Source of the DNA: Roseovarius gahaiensis
GTDB lineage: Bacteria > Pseudomonadota > Alphaproteobacteria > Rhodobacterales > Rhodobacteraceae
Direction of reading: 5' to 3'
Assembly: GCF_011601345.1 (NCBI RefSeq)
Contig: NZ_JAAORB010000004.1
Coordinates: 62,001 to 126,000, forward strand
DNA: 64,000 nucleotides
In this document: piece after piece, positions 8,101 to 16,309 of the stretch
Layout of the letters: each line of letters opens with the position of its first letter
Numbering within the stretch: the first letter of the stretch is position 1
Notes under the pieces: generated by a model
What the model saw: the letters and a program-made list of their open reading frames with translations, nothing else
Databases searched by the model: none
Told to the model about the DNA's origin: nothing
Translations under genes and position numbers: made by a program

Positions 8101-8813
8101 CAGCCCGTCCCCAGATAGGCGGCCTGCACGGCGCGGTTTTCATGGATATCCTCGGGGGTGCCCTCGGCCAGAACCTCGCCGAAGTTCAGCACGGTGACCC
8201 GGTCGGCCACCTCCCAGACGACGCGCATGTTATGCTCGATCAGCAAAACGGTGGTGTGGCCGCGCAAGCCCTCGATCAGCGCAGTAAACCGCGCAATCTC
8301 GCCGTCCGACAAGCCTTGTGTCGGCTCGTCCAGAATAAGCAGGCGGGGGGCCTGCGCCAGCCCCATGGCAATTTCCAGCAGGCGCTGATGGCCATAACTC
8401 AGATTACCCGCCACCTCTTGGGCACGGTCGGACAGCCCGACCTTGTCCAATGCGGCGCACACGGCCCTGTCAACCTGATCGCCCTGCACCGGCTGGCCGC
8501 GCGCGGCCAAGGCCACGTTTTCACGCACCGACAGCCCCGCAAAAACGGAAGTGATCTGAAACGTATACGCCATCCCCAGGCCGATCCGCTTGTGCGCAGG
8601 CAGGGTCGTGATATCGCGGCCGTCAAAGGTAACCGAGCCAGCGGTCGGCGCGATGCGCCCGCAGATCATGCCGACCAGCGTCGTCTTGCCCGCACCATTT
8701 GGGCCGATAAGCGCATGCACATCGCCGGCGGTCAGATCGAGATCTACGTCAGATACGGCCAGCAGACCGTCAAACCGTTTGGTCAGGCCGCGTGTGGACA
8801 GCAGCACGGTCAT
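8100..8813 (-). CDS. livG: branched-chain amino acid-type ABC transporter ATP-binding protein LivG
   Basis: A 237-residue ATPase with Walker A (IGPNGAGKTTL), a modified signature (LSYGHQRLLEIAMGLA), Walker B (LLILDEPTQGLS) and the LivG-type IEHNMRVVWEVADRVTVLNFGEVLAEG. It pairs with LivF under the LivHM permeases. It overlaps livM by four bases and livF by one, so translation of the block is coupled. Confidence 0.92.
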   Translation of the reverse strand: MTVLLSTRGLTKRFDGLLAVSDVDLDLTAGDVHALIGPNGAGKTTLVGMICGRIAPTAGSVTFDGRDITTLPAHKRIGLGMAYTFQITSVFAGLSVRENVALAARGQPVQGDQVDRAVCAALDKVGLSDRAQEVAGNLSYGHQRLLEIAMGLAQAPRLLILDEPTQGLSDGEIARFTALIEGLRGHTTVLLIEHNMRVVWEVADRVTVLNFGEVLAEGTPEDIHENRAVQAAYLGTG

Positions 8814-9757
8814 GGCAAGCCCTTCCAGAACCGGCGGCGCAGTTCCCCGACCAGACCTTGTGGCGCAAACAGCGTCAGCACCACCAGAACGACGCCCGCG
8901 ATCAGCATGTAGGCCGCGGTCAGCCCCGAGCTAAGGTCGATCAGGTAGAACATGAACAGCGCGCCGATGAATGGGCCCAAAACAGTGCCCGCGCCCCCCA
9001 GCAATACCCATAGCAGCGGTAGGATCGAATATTGCACGCTGCCGAAACTGGCCCCCACATAGCCAAATAGCAGGCCATAGGCCGCGCCCGCCGCGGCCGA
9101 GATGGTGCCCGAGATCACCATCGCCGCCAGCTTATGCGCATGGGTGTCATAGCCCAGCATCTGCACACGATCCTCGTTTTCGCGGATCGCCACCAGAACA
9201 CGGCCAAACGGCGCGCGCACCAGCCACAAGCTCAGGCACAGGCACAGGGCAAACAGGGTGAAGGCCGCGAAATAGCGATTTGTCGGATCGCTCAGGTCAA
9301 TACCCCACAGCATGCGCTGCGCGGTTTGTAAAACAAACCCCTCGTCACCGCGGGTGTAGTCGCCGAAATACAGGATCGTCAGGTATCCCGCCTGCGCGAA
9401 CATCAGCGTCACGATCATGAACGCCACACCGGTTGTGCGCAGCGCCAACAGGGCCAGTGCGCCCGACACCACAGCGCCCGCTACAACCCCGGCCAACAGC
9501 GCAGGCGCGGGCGACAAGCCGCCATGCTGAATGCCAAGCCCCATGCCATACATGCCAGCGGCGAAAAACAGGGCATGCCCAAGGCTAAGCAACCCGGTAT
9601 AGCCAAATAGGATGTTGTAGCCGATGGCGTAGCTTGCCAGCACCATGATCCGCGCAAGGTTGCCGTGGTGATAAGCCGGCAACACGAACTGCGCTACGAA
9701 CAGCAGCACCAGCAGACCGCCATGCAGGGCCAGGATGCGGGCCGTGTCGCGGCTCAT
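8810..9757 (-). CDS. livM: branched-chain amino acid-type ABC transporter permease LivM
   Basis: A 315-residue permease with about eight to ten hydrophobic segments and the LivM motifs YNILFGYTGLLSLGHALFFAAGMYG and IRENEDRVQMLGYDTHAHKLAAMVISG. It forms the channel with LivH in the inner membrane. ATGA overlaps occur with livH before it and livG after it. Length is typical. Confidence 0.92.
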   Translation of the reverse strand: MSRDTARILALHGGLLVLLFVAQFVLPAYHHGNLARIMVLASYAIGYNILFGYTGLLSLGHALFFAAGMYGMGLGIQHGGLSPAPALLAGVVAGAVVSGALALLALRTTGVAFMIVTLMFAQAGYLTILYFGDYTRGDEGFVLQTAQRMLWGIDLSDPTNRYFAAFTLFALCLCLSLWLVRAPFGRVLVAIRENEDRVQMLGYDTHAHKLAAMVISGTISAAAGAAYGLLFGYVGASFGSVQYSILPLLWVLLGGAGTVLGPFIGALFMFYLIDLSSGLTAAYMLIAGVVLVVLTLFAPQGLVGELRRRFWKGLP

Positions 9758-10680
9758 GGCGCGCGTGTCCCAAACAGGCCCCGAGGCCGGAACACCAGCA
9801 CAAGGCCCACCAGAAGTGTTGCCAGAATTTTCGCCAGCGTCGGCGAGAAAAAGACCGAGATGATCCCATCGCTTAGCCCGATCAACAGGGCAGCAACCAC
9901 AGTGCCGGGCAAACTTCCCAGCCCGCCGATGATCACCACGATGAACGACAACAACAACGGGTCAGCGCCCATCAGGTAATGCGCCTGCTGAATGGGAACG
10001 ATCAACACGGCCGCCAGTGCCGCCAATCCCGCGCCGATGCCGAACACCAGCGCATAAACCTTTTCAACAGGGATACCGAAGGCCAGCGCCATCTCGCGAT
10101 CCGCCTGCGTTGCGCGCATCAGCAACCCGATCCGGGTGCGTGCCATCATCGCCCAGACCCCAGCCAATACCGCCGCTGCCGCGCCGATCACGGCCAGTTT
10201 GTAACTGGTCGTTGACAGCCCCCATGGATAATACATCTGCCAGCCAGCCTCGGTATGTTCGATCCAAGGCAGGGCGATGCGTTGATTGAACGGTGCCTCG
10301 ACCGGGCGCGCGTCGGGGCCGTAGGTCATCAGGGTCAGCTGCTGAAGGATATACAACAGGCCGATGGTGGCGACGATCGTGCGCTCGGGGTCATAGTTCA
10401 GGCGTTTCAGGATCGTCATGTCAGCCAGAGCCGCCAGAACACCCACCAGCACGGGCGCAACGATCAGGGCTGCCGCAAATCCGATGGCAGGATGCCCGCC
10501 CACGGTGTTGGCAACCCACCACGCGAGGACGGCGCCCAGCATGAAGAACTCCCCATGTGCGATGTTCACCACGCGCATGACGCCAAAGACCAGCGACAGA
10601 CCAACAGCCGTCAGTGCCAGAACGGCAGCGGTCACAGCGCCTTCAAGGCTGGCCAGCAGGATATAAGGACCGATCTCCAT
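9754..10680 (-). CDS. livH: branched-chain amino acid-type ABC transporter permease LivH
   Basis: A membrane permease of about 308 residues with the LivH signature LTAVGLSLVFGVMRVVNIAHGEFFMLGA and the late IIGGLGSLPGTVVAALLIGLSDGI. The frame can begin three codons earlier at a TTG (10689), but the ATG at 10680 (MEIGPYILLAS) is the more usual start; neither has a strong ribosome binding site. Only about 50 bp separate it from the upstream TIGR02186 gene on the same strand, so read-through is likely. Confidence 0.9.
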   Translation of the reverse strand: MEIGPYILLASLEGAVTAAVLALTAVGLSLVFGVMRVVNIAHGEFFMLGAVLAWWVANTVGGHPAIGFAAALIVAPVLVGVLAALADMTILKRLNYDPERTIVATIGLLYILQQLTLMTYGPDARPVEAPFNQRIALPWIEHTEAGWQMYYPWGLSTTSYKLAVIGAAAAVLAGVWAMMARTRIGLLMRATQADREMALAFGIPVEKVYALVFGIGAGLAALAAVLIVPIQQAHYLMGADPLLLSFIVVIIGGLGSLPGTVVAALLIGLSDGIISVFFSPTLAKILATLLVGLVLVFRPRGLFGTRAP

Positions 10681-10731
10681 AGTGATCAAGCCATGCCCCG
10701 GCGCGCGCTGCAGGGCAAGTGCAAAGGTGCT

Positions 10732-11493
10732 TTATCCACCCTGCCGAAGCATACGGAACACAGCCGAGGCCCCCCAGCCCGCGGCAATCGCGATTGCCAA
10801 AGACATCAGCCCATACATCAGCGGTTGCTGACGCGACAAGGTATACAGCCAACGTTCCAGCCCAACCTTGCGCACGTCGATCACGGTTTCAAATTGTGAC
10901 ACAACATCACCGTCACGTGTCAGGAAGATACGGGTCAGGTATTCCCCTTCGGTCAAATTGGCAGGCAGGCCGATTTCCGTTCGAAACAGGGTCTGTTCGT
11001 CCAGTGCAACTTGGCCCTCAAGCATTTGATAGGCATCATTGTTTTCACGTATGCGAATCAAGGCATCGGTAAAGACCTGCGCATCCGCAATAGAGCCAGG
11101 GGCCCCCACCGACCGGATGGCCCGCCCGATGCTGATTTTATGGCGCAGATCCTCGACATTGGACAAGACCTGATCCAATGGCCCGGTCGTGGCCACCGCG
11201 TAAAAGCTGGGCGCGGCGTCAACCTCGATCGCATCGGTATTCACCCAAATACCCAGAACCCGTTCTTTGCGGCGCACCGTCAACGGCTGCGACGGGCCGG
11301 AGATGGCCACTATGACATCCAGCGGGTCTTGTGGAATGGGGCCTTCGCGTTTGACCGCGCCGAACACCAGAATATCCGAGCCCTCGAACGTGGCAGTGAT
11401 CCGGACCCTATCACTGGACAGGCCCAAAACGACCTCTTCAGCACGCACTGGCAAGGCGACCAGACACAGCAGAAAGATCAGCCGAAACAGCAT
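10732..11493 (-). CDS. TIGR02186 family membrane-anchored protein
   Basis: This protein of about 253 residues begins at the ATG at 11493 with a cleavable signal peptide (MLFRLIFLLCLVALPVRAEE). The extracytoplasmic part is beta-rich, with SSDRVRITATFEGSDILVFGAVKREG and RRKERVLGIWVNTDAIEVDAAPSFYAVATT, matching family TIGR02186. A C-terminal transmembrane helix (LMYGLMSLAIAIAAGWGASAVF) anchors it. Function is not established. It starts two bases after the stop of the TSUP transporter gene, a pairing known in other alphaproteobacteria, which suggests a joint role in export of a small anion. Confidence 0.85.
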   Translation of the reverse strand: MLFRLIFLLCLVALPVRAEEVVLGLSSDRVRITATFEGSDILVFGAVKREGPIPQDPLDVIVAISGPSQPLTVRRKERVLGIWVNTDAIEVDAAPSFYAVATTGPLDQVLSNVEDLRHKISIGRAIRSVGAPGSIADAQVFTDALIRIRENNDAYQMLEGQVALDEQTLFRTEIGLPANLTEGEYLTRIFLTRDGDVVSQFETVIDVRKVGLERWLYTLSRQQPLMYGLMSLAIAIAAGWGASAVFRMLRQGG

Positions 11494-11494
11494 C

Positions 11495-12412
11495 CTAATG
11501 CCCCCCAACCGCGCCGATAGAATACAACTCGGACGGTTGGAGCAGCAGATCAAGGGCCAGTTTGAAACACACCGCCAGCACCATGATAGCCAACAGAATG
11601 CGCAACTGTTCCGCCTGCATGCGTGTTCCGATCTGGGTGCCGATTTGCGCCCCGATCACACCGCCAACCAACAGCAAGACCGCCAAGGCGATATCGACGG
11701 TATAGTTCGTGGTGGCATGCAACAACGTGGTGAACGCGGTGACAAAAATGATCTGAAACAACGAGGTTCCAACAACCACCTTCGTGGGCATACCCAGCAA
11801 ATAGATCATCGCAGGCACCATGATGAAACCGCCACCGACGCCCATGATCGCGGCCAGAATGCCAACCAACACCCCGACCAGAAGGGGCGGTATCACGCTG
11901 ATATACAACCCGCTGGTGCGAAACCGCATCTTGATCGGCAAACCATGCACCCAATTGTGCTTTTTGCGCTTGGGAACCTTTTTGCCCGACCGCGTCTGTC
12001 GGATCGCACGCAGGCTTTCGACAAACATCATGCCGCCGATGACGCCCAGAAACGCGACGTAGCACAGCTTGACCAGCAGATCGACCTGACCCAACGACTT
12101 GAGGTAGTTGAACAAGATCACGCCATGGCCCGCACCGACAAGGCCGCCGATCAACAACACCGTGCCCATTCGCAAATCGACGGTCTTACGCCTGAGATGG
12201 GCCAGAACACCGGAAAACGACGAGGCAACAATCTGGTTGGCTTCGGTGGCCACCGCAACCGCAGGCGGGATGCCGATAAAAAACAAAAGCGGCGTCATCA
12301 AGAAACCGCCGCCCACACCGAACATACCCGACAAAATGCCCACGATGCCGCCCAACCCCAAAAGAAGGAAGGCATTCACCGACACCTCGGCTATGGGCAG
12401 GTAGATTTGCAT
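11495..12412 (-). CDS. TauE/SafE (TSUP) family anion exporter
   Basis: From the ATG at 12412 (MQIYLPIAEVSVNAF) the protein is 305 residues with two inverted repeats, each opening with a glycine-rich helix: GGIVGILSGMFGVGGGFLMTP and LVGVLVGILAAIMGVGGGFIMVP. This duplicated motif defines the TSUP family of sulfite, sulfonate and organic-anion exporters. The open frame extends 102 codons upstream but that part overlaps the rimI 3' region and is not protein-like. It is first of a run TSUP, TIGR02186, livHMGF. Confidence 0.88.
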   Translation of the reverse strand: MQIYLPIAEVSVNAFLLLGLGGIVGILSGMFGVGGGFLMTPLLFFIGIPPAVAVATEANQIVASSFSGVLAHLRRKTVDLRMGTVLLIGGLVGAGHGVILFNYLKSLGQVDLLVKLCYVAFLGVIGGMMFVESLRAIRQTRSGKKVPKRKKHNWVHGLPIKMRFRTSGLYISVIPPLLVGVLVGILAAIMGVGGGFIMVPAMIYLLGMPTKVVVGTSLFQIIFVTAFTTLLHATTNYTVDIALAVLLLVGGVIGAQIGTQIGTRMQAEQLRILLAIMVLAVCFKLALDLLLQPSELYSIGAVGGH

Positions 12413-12500
12413 GCTTGTTCCTAGCCGCAGTTTCATCGTGTTTGCAAGATGTTGCACGACACAGATCATCGCAGGGCTGATCAATTTTTCAAATCTGGAC

Positions 12501-12950
12501 CTAGATTTCGGATTTTCCGCAGCCGACAGGCGTTGCGGCAAGGTCGCGCCGCAGCACCAGCGCATCCACGGCAGGTCTGTTCGGGCGCGGATAATAGCCC
12601 TTGCGCAGGGCCGCCTGACTGTAGCCCACCGCGCTATATAGCGCTTTTGCAGCGCTGTTGTCGTCAGCCACTTCAAGGAATGCGGATCGTGCCCCGCGCT
12701 TCGCGGCCGTCCTCTCAAATGCGGCCAGACAAGCGCGCGCCACGCCTTGGCGTCGCGCCTGCGGATCGGTTGCGATGGTCAGCAATTCCGCCTCGTCGGC
12801 GATGACACGCGCAAGCGCGAAACCGCGCGTATCGCCTACGGCAAACACCAAAGGGCTAGCCAGCAGATCAGAAAATTCCGTGGCCGACCACGCCCGCCCT
12901 TGCCCAGCAAAAGCGCGCGCATGCAATGCGGCCATGTCCTCAGGTGTCAT
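12501..12950 (-). CDS. rimI: ribosomal protein S18-alanine N-acetyltransferase (GNAT)
   Basis: A 149-residue GNAT enzyme with the acetyl-CoA motif TIATDPQARRQGVARACLAAFE and the C-terminal DDNSAAKALYSAVGYSQAALRKGYY, as in RimI. The product acetylates the N-terminal alanine of ribosomal protein S18 in model organisms. It overlaps tsaB by 11 bases, a very common RimI-TsaB pairing that supports the assignment. Confidence 0.88.
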   Translation of the reverse strand: MTPEDMAALHARAFAGQGRAWSATEFSDLLASPLVFAVGDTRGFALARVIADEAELLTIATDPQARRQGVARACLAAFERTAAKRGARSAFLEVADDNSAAKALYSAVGYSQAALRKGYYPRPNRPAVDALVLRRDLAATPVGCGKSEI

Positions 12951-13539
12951 CCAGTATCACCGGGGGCGTATCGCGTGAGGGCGCAGCATCAGCGGGCTTT
13001 AGATACAGCGGGGCGGGCGGCTCGTCGGGCTTGTCTGCCCGCCGCGCCGCAACCCGCGCAATCGCTACGGCCAAATCGGCCGGGGCGGGCAGATGGGCGA
13101 CGGGCAGCGTCGTATCGCGTGCCTCTTGCTCGGGCACCAGCTTGGGCTGTGCCCCGTGGGCCTGCACGTAACACATGCCCCGAGGGCCCGGAAGCACCGC
13201 TATATGCGGTGCCGGGTGGACCATCGCGACGGTCTCAAACCCGGACACGCCCACAGCTGGGACATCCAATGCCAAGGCCAGCCCACGCGCCGCCGAAACG
13301 GAAATACGGATTCCAGTGAAATTACCGGGGCCAACACCAACGCCGATCCGGTCCAGATCAGCCCATGTCACACCCGCATCGGCCAGAACATCTTGCAGCA
13401 AGGGTATCAGATGTTCCGCCTGCCCCCGGCCCATTTCAATGGCGCGAACGGCCAAAACCTGTTCCCCGCACAGCAAAGCGGCCGCGCAATGCGCGGCCGA
13501 TGTGTCGAACCCCAATATCAAAGGCGCGTCAGACACCAA
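12940..13539 (-). CDS. tsaB: tRNA threonylcarbamoyladenosine biosynthesis protein TsaB
   Basis: A 199-residue ASKHA-fold protein with the N-terminal ILGFDTSAAHCAAALL, HLIPLLQDVLADAGVTW and GVGPGNFTGIRISVSAARGLA, the standard TsaB motifs. TsaB is the scaffold partner of TsaD in forming t6A37 of ANN-decoding tRNAs. It overlaps nfu upstream and rimI downstream, each by 11 bases. It therefore shares the Irr-box promoter of nfu unless an internal promoter exists. Confidence 0.92.
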   Translation of the reverse strand: MVSDAPLILGFDTSAAHCAAALLCGEQVLAVRAIEMGRGQAEHLIPLLQDVLADAGVTWADLDRIGVGVGPGNFTGIRISVSAARGLALALDVPAVGVSGFETVAMVHPAPHIAVLPGPRGMCYVQAHGAQPKLVPEQEARDTTLPVAHLPAPADLAVAIARVAARRADKPDEPPAPLYLKPADAAPSRDTPPVILDDT

Positions 13540-14092
13540 CGGGGCGCACCTCTGTCACTTCGGGGATGTAGTGCCGCAGCAAATTCTCGATTCCCATCTT
13601 CAATGTGATGGTCGAGGACGGGCAACCGGCGCAGGCCCCCTGCATATGCAGATAAACGACGCCCTTATCGAAGCCGTGGAAGGTAATGTCGCCGCCATCC
13701 TGGGCCACCGCCGGGCGCACGCGGGTATCCAGCAATTCCTTGATCTGGCCAACGATCTCGGAATCCTCACCCTCGTGCTCGGCATGGCCGGATGATGCAT
13801 CGGCCTCGCCGGTCATGATCGGTGCACCGGATTGATAGTGCTCCATGATCGCACCCAGAATGGCGGGCTTCATATGGTCCCACTCGGTGCCATCGTCCTT
13901 GGTGACAGTCACGAAATCATTGCCGAAAAACACGCCCGTGACACCCGGAACGCCAAAAATGCGCTGTGCCAGAGGGGATTTTCCAGCCACCTCGGAGGTC
14001 GGGAAATCTGCGGTTCCAGCCTCCATAACCGTTTGGCCGGGCAGGAACTTGAGCGTCGCAGGATTCGGTGTGGATTCAGTCTGGATGAACAT
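13529..14092 (-). CDS. NifU-family iron-sulfur scaffold/carrier (Nfu)
   Basis: From the ATG at 14092 (MFIQTESTPNPATLKFLPG) the protein has 187 residues. An Nfu N-terminal domain occupies residues 1 to about 87, then an acidic linker, then the NifU C-terminal domain with the cluster-binding CxxC in GACAGCPSSTITLKMGIE. It carries and delivers [4Fe-4S] clusters. A sigma70-like promoter and an Irr-like box sit upstream, suggesting iron control. The stop overlaps the tsaB start by 11 bases. Confidence 0.92.
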   Translation of the reverse strand: MFIQTESTPNPATLKFLPGQTVMEAGTADFPTSEVAGKSPLAQRIFGVPGVTGVFFGNDFVTVTKDDGTEWDHMKPAILGAIMEHYQSGAPIMTGEADASSGHAEHEGEDSEIVGQIKELLDTRVRPAVAQDGGDITFHGFDKGVVYLHMQGACAGCPSSTITLKMGIENLLRHYIPEVTEVRPVGV

Positions 14093-14117
14093 GACGGACC
14101 TCTTGGTTGTTGCAATG

Positions 14118-14146
14118 GATATGCGCGTCGAACAGGCGCCTGTCAA
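14118..14146 (-). promoter_or_regulatory. predicted promoter of nfu-tsaB-rimI
   Basis: Read on the minus strand there is TTGACA (14146-14141), a 17-bp spacer and CATATC (14123-14118), about 25 bp upstream of the nfu ATG. The -35 is a consensus match. The Irr-like box starts three bases upstream of it. Confidence 0.6.
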
Positions 14147-14148
14147 GG

Positions 14149-14165
14149 TTTGGAATGATTCTAAA
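14149..14165. promoter_or_regulatory. Irr (ICE) box candidate
   Basis: The 17-bp element TTTGGAATGATTCTAAA reads on the minus strand as TTTAGAATCATTCCAAA. It differs at one position from the alphaproteobacterial Irr consensus TTTAGAAYNRTTCTAAA. It lies immediately upstream of the nfu -35 element. A [Fe-S] biogenesis gene is an expected Irr target; direction of control is not shown. Confidence 0.7.
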
Positions 14166-14285
14166 CTGGATAGAGGTCAGACTCGAGCCACGCGAATCGC
14201 GCGCTATGACCCGCACAAGGCGGGCCATTCCATGCCGTGGCATACCCGTTTTTATCAGCCCAACCGGCACCCTGCCCCGACAGGC

Positions 14286-14630
14286 TCAGCCCTCACAAGC
14301 TGCCGTCACGATAATTTCCACTTTCAAATCCGGGCGCGCCAACTTGGCCTCGCCGCAGGCGCGGGCCGGGGCGTGGCCCTGCGGAACCCATGCATCCCAA
14401 ACCGCGTTCATTTCTTCGAAATCCGCCATGTCCGACAGCCAGACAATGGCCTGCAACATCCTGTCAGGGTGCGATCCTGCTTTGGCCAGCAGGGCCTCGA
14501 CCCGCGACAGGCAATCGCGGGTTTGCTCGGCCACAGTGCTGCCATCCCCAACCTGCCCGCATAAATAAGCAACGCCGTTATGTTTGACAATTTTGCTCAT
14601 CCGGGTGGCTGTGTCGATCCGTTCGATCAT
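14286..14630 (-). CDS. RidA family reactive intermediate deaminase
   Basis: A 114-residue YjgF/YER057c/UK114 protein with [64 protein letters not shown] and VEIIVTAA. The arginine in PARAC corresponds to the RidA catalytic arginine. RidA enzymes hydrolyse reactive imines/enamines to keto acids. It lies 12 bp behind a flavin amine-oxidase-type operon, whose imine product it could plausibly hydrolyse. Confidence 0.88.
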   Translation of the reverse strand: MIERIDTATRMSKIVKHNGVAYLCGQVGDGSTVAEQTRDCLSRVEALLAKAGSHPDRMLQAIVWLSDMADFEEMNAVWDAWVPQGHAPARACGEAKLARPDLKVEIIVTAACEG

Positions 14631-14642
14631 GTCGCGTTCCTT

Positions 14643-16040
14643 TCATTCAGCCGCATCGGCTGGCGTGCTTTGATGCATGGCCGCCAGTTCGCCCAATGTC
14701 ACCGGCTTGATCGGCGGGCGGATACGGAGGTATCCGGTGTCATCGGGGCCAAGACTGTTTTCTTGCGCCAAAATCGCGGTGACGCTTAACCCGCAATATC
14801 GGCCTTGGCACGGCCCCATACCAGCCCGCCCAAAGGCTTTGGCCTGATTTGGCCCAAGACAGCCCAGCTTGGCGTATTGGCGGATATCCCCGGCGCGGAC
14901 TTCTTCACAGCGGCACACCAGCGTGCTGTCGGCGGGCGAAAGCGCCTGCGCACAAGGCGGATATGCCGTGTCCAAAAACGGGCGCACCGCGTTTTCCTTG
15001 GCTTTCTGGCGCAGCAAGGACGTTGCCAGATCATCGCGCGCCTGCGGGCTGATTTGCCCAAGCTCTTCCAATGCTTTCAAGGCCGAAATCCGACCAGCAC
15101 GTTCGGCCACAGTCGCGCCGCCGATCCCCGCGCTATCGCCTGCGATAAATACACCCTCAACCGGCGTCGCACCCCATTGATCCGTCACCGGCGAAAAACA
15201 GTGCTGCGCATTGTCCCAAAGGTGCGGAACCTCAATTGAACGCGCAGCTTGTGTGTTGGGCACGACACCATGATGCAACAGGACGGTGTCACATGCGATA
15301 CGATGTGTGCGGCCGCGATTGCGGAACGTCACAGCCTCGGCGCGGGTGTCCCCCTCGATCGTGATATCAGTGGCCGCGGTATAGCGCGGCACACGCGCGC
15401 GGATGATCTGCGCCAACAGTTTCAACCCTTTGACAAGGTAGCCCGCCCCGCGCAGCGCACCGCCAAAATGCTTGCCGGCGCGCAGCAGATCATAGCGGCT
15501 TTGCGTTTCGACAAGCGCGCGGGGGGGTGTTCCGGCCCGCACCATCTGCGCCGCGATCAGGTAGAGCAGCGGACCCGACCCCACCAGCACCGCGTTGCTC
15601 GCCAGCACGCCCGATTGCTTGAGCAGGATTTGCCCGGCACCTGCCGTCATGACGCCGGGCAAGGTCCAGCCCGGTAGTGGCATCGGACGCTCAAGCGCGC
15701 CCGTGGCCAAAATAACGCGGTCGGCAGACACTTGCGCCGCCTGCCCGTTCTGCGTGTAGGACACGGTAAAACTGTCTTCGATGGCCCAGACAACGGCACC
15801 TTTCACATGCGTGATCCCGGCGTCGCGCAAACCACGCGTCAAGGTTGCACCACATTGATAATCCTTACCAAGGATATCCGCGCGCGGCTGGTTCACCCGG
15901 TCCACATCGCGGTAAATCTGCCCCCCCGGTCGCGGTTGTTCATCCAGCAGTGTAACGGTTGCCCCGTGCCGGGCGGCCGTTGCTGCTGCGGCCATGCCCG
16001 CCGGGCCAGCCCCGATGATGGCGATATCACTCTGGGTCAT
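14643..16040 (-). CDS. FAD/NAD(P)-binding oxidoreductase subunit with C-terminal cysteine-rich domain
   Basis: From the ATG at 16040 (MTQSDIAIIGAGPAGMAAAATAARHG) the protein has 465 residues. It has an N-terminal FAD Rossmann motif, LLDEQPRPGGQIYR, a second dinucleotide region (ILATGALERPMPLPGW...AVLVGSGPLLYLIAAQM) and a GVFIAGDSAGIGG motif. The C-terminal domain carries TLVCRCEEVRAGDI and GPCQGRYC, cysteines typical of the [2Fe-2S]-binding domain in opine/hydroxyproline dehydrogenase large subunits and HcnB. It overlaps the small ferredoxin-like subunit gene by 14 bases. The exact amine substrate is unknown. Confidence 0.88.
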   Translation of the reverse strand: MTQSDIAIIGAGPAGMAAAATAARHGATVTLLDEQPRPGGQIYRDVDRVNQPRADILGKDYQCGATLTRGLRDAGITHVKGAVVWAIEDSFTVSYTQNGQAAQVSADRVILATGALERPMPLPGWTLPGVMTAGAGQILLKQSGVLASNAVLVGSGPLLYLIAAQMVRAGTPPRALVETQSRYDLLRAGKHFGGALRGAGYLVKGLKLLAQIIRARVPRYTAATDITIEGDTRAEAVTFRNRGRTHRIACDTVLLHHGVVPNTQAARSIEVPHLWDNAQHCFSPVTDQWGATPVEGVFIAGDSAGIGGATVAERAGRISALKALEELGQISPQARDDLATSLLRQKAKENAVRPFLDTAYPPCAQALSPADSTLVCRCEEVRAGDIRQYAKLGCLGPNQAKAFGRAGMGPCQGRYCGLSVTAILAQENSLGPDDTGYLRIRPPIKPVTLGELAAMHQSTPADAAE

Positions 16041-16308
16041 GATCACCCCCACCGGCACTGGGCCGCGCGATCTGAAGACCCGGCTGAACCTCAAGCATAC
16101 AGGCCTGCCGGACCGTGCCATCAATCTCGATCAGGCAATCAAAGCACGCCCCCATCATGCAAAACGGGCCGCGCGGCGCGCCTGTTTTGGCCGTGTGGCG
16201 AAAGGTCTGGATACCAGCAGCCAACAAAGCGGCGGCCAGATTTTCACCCTCGGGCAAATCAAGGCGCTGGCCATCGAACGTGACCTGCACGGTTGGTTTC
16301 TTCTCCAT
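16027..16308 (-). CDS. (2Fe-2S)-binding small subunit of an amino-acid/opine dehydrogenase
   Basis: From the ATG at 16308 (MEKKPTVQVTFDGQRLDLPEG) the product has 93 residues. The cluster motif FCMMGACFDC followed by VRQAC gives C-x4-C-x2-C-x11-C, as in the ferredoxin-like subunits of HcnA and hydroxyproline/opine dehydrogenases. It starts right after the stop of the DAO subunit gene (16310), so the three subunits are encoded contiguously. Confidence 0.88.
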   Translation of the reverse strand: MEKKPTVQVTFDGQRLDLPEGENLAAALLAAGIQTFRHTAKTGAPRGPFCMMGACFDCLIEIDGTVRQACMLEVQPGLQIARPSAGGGDHDPE

Positions 16309-16309
16309 C

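Noticed and set aside
12413-12718. N-terminal extension of the TSUP transporter
   Set aside because: It overlaps the rimI coding region in another frame and has no transmembrane or signal character; the ATG at 12412 gives a normal TSUP N-terminus.
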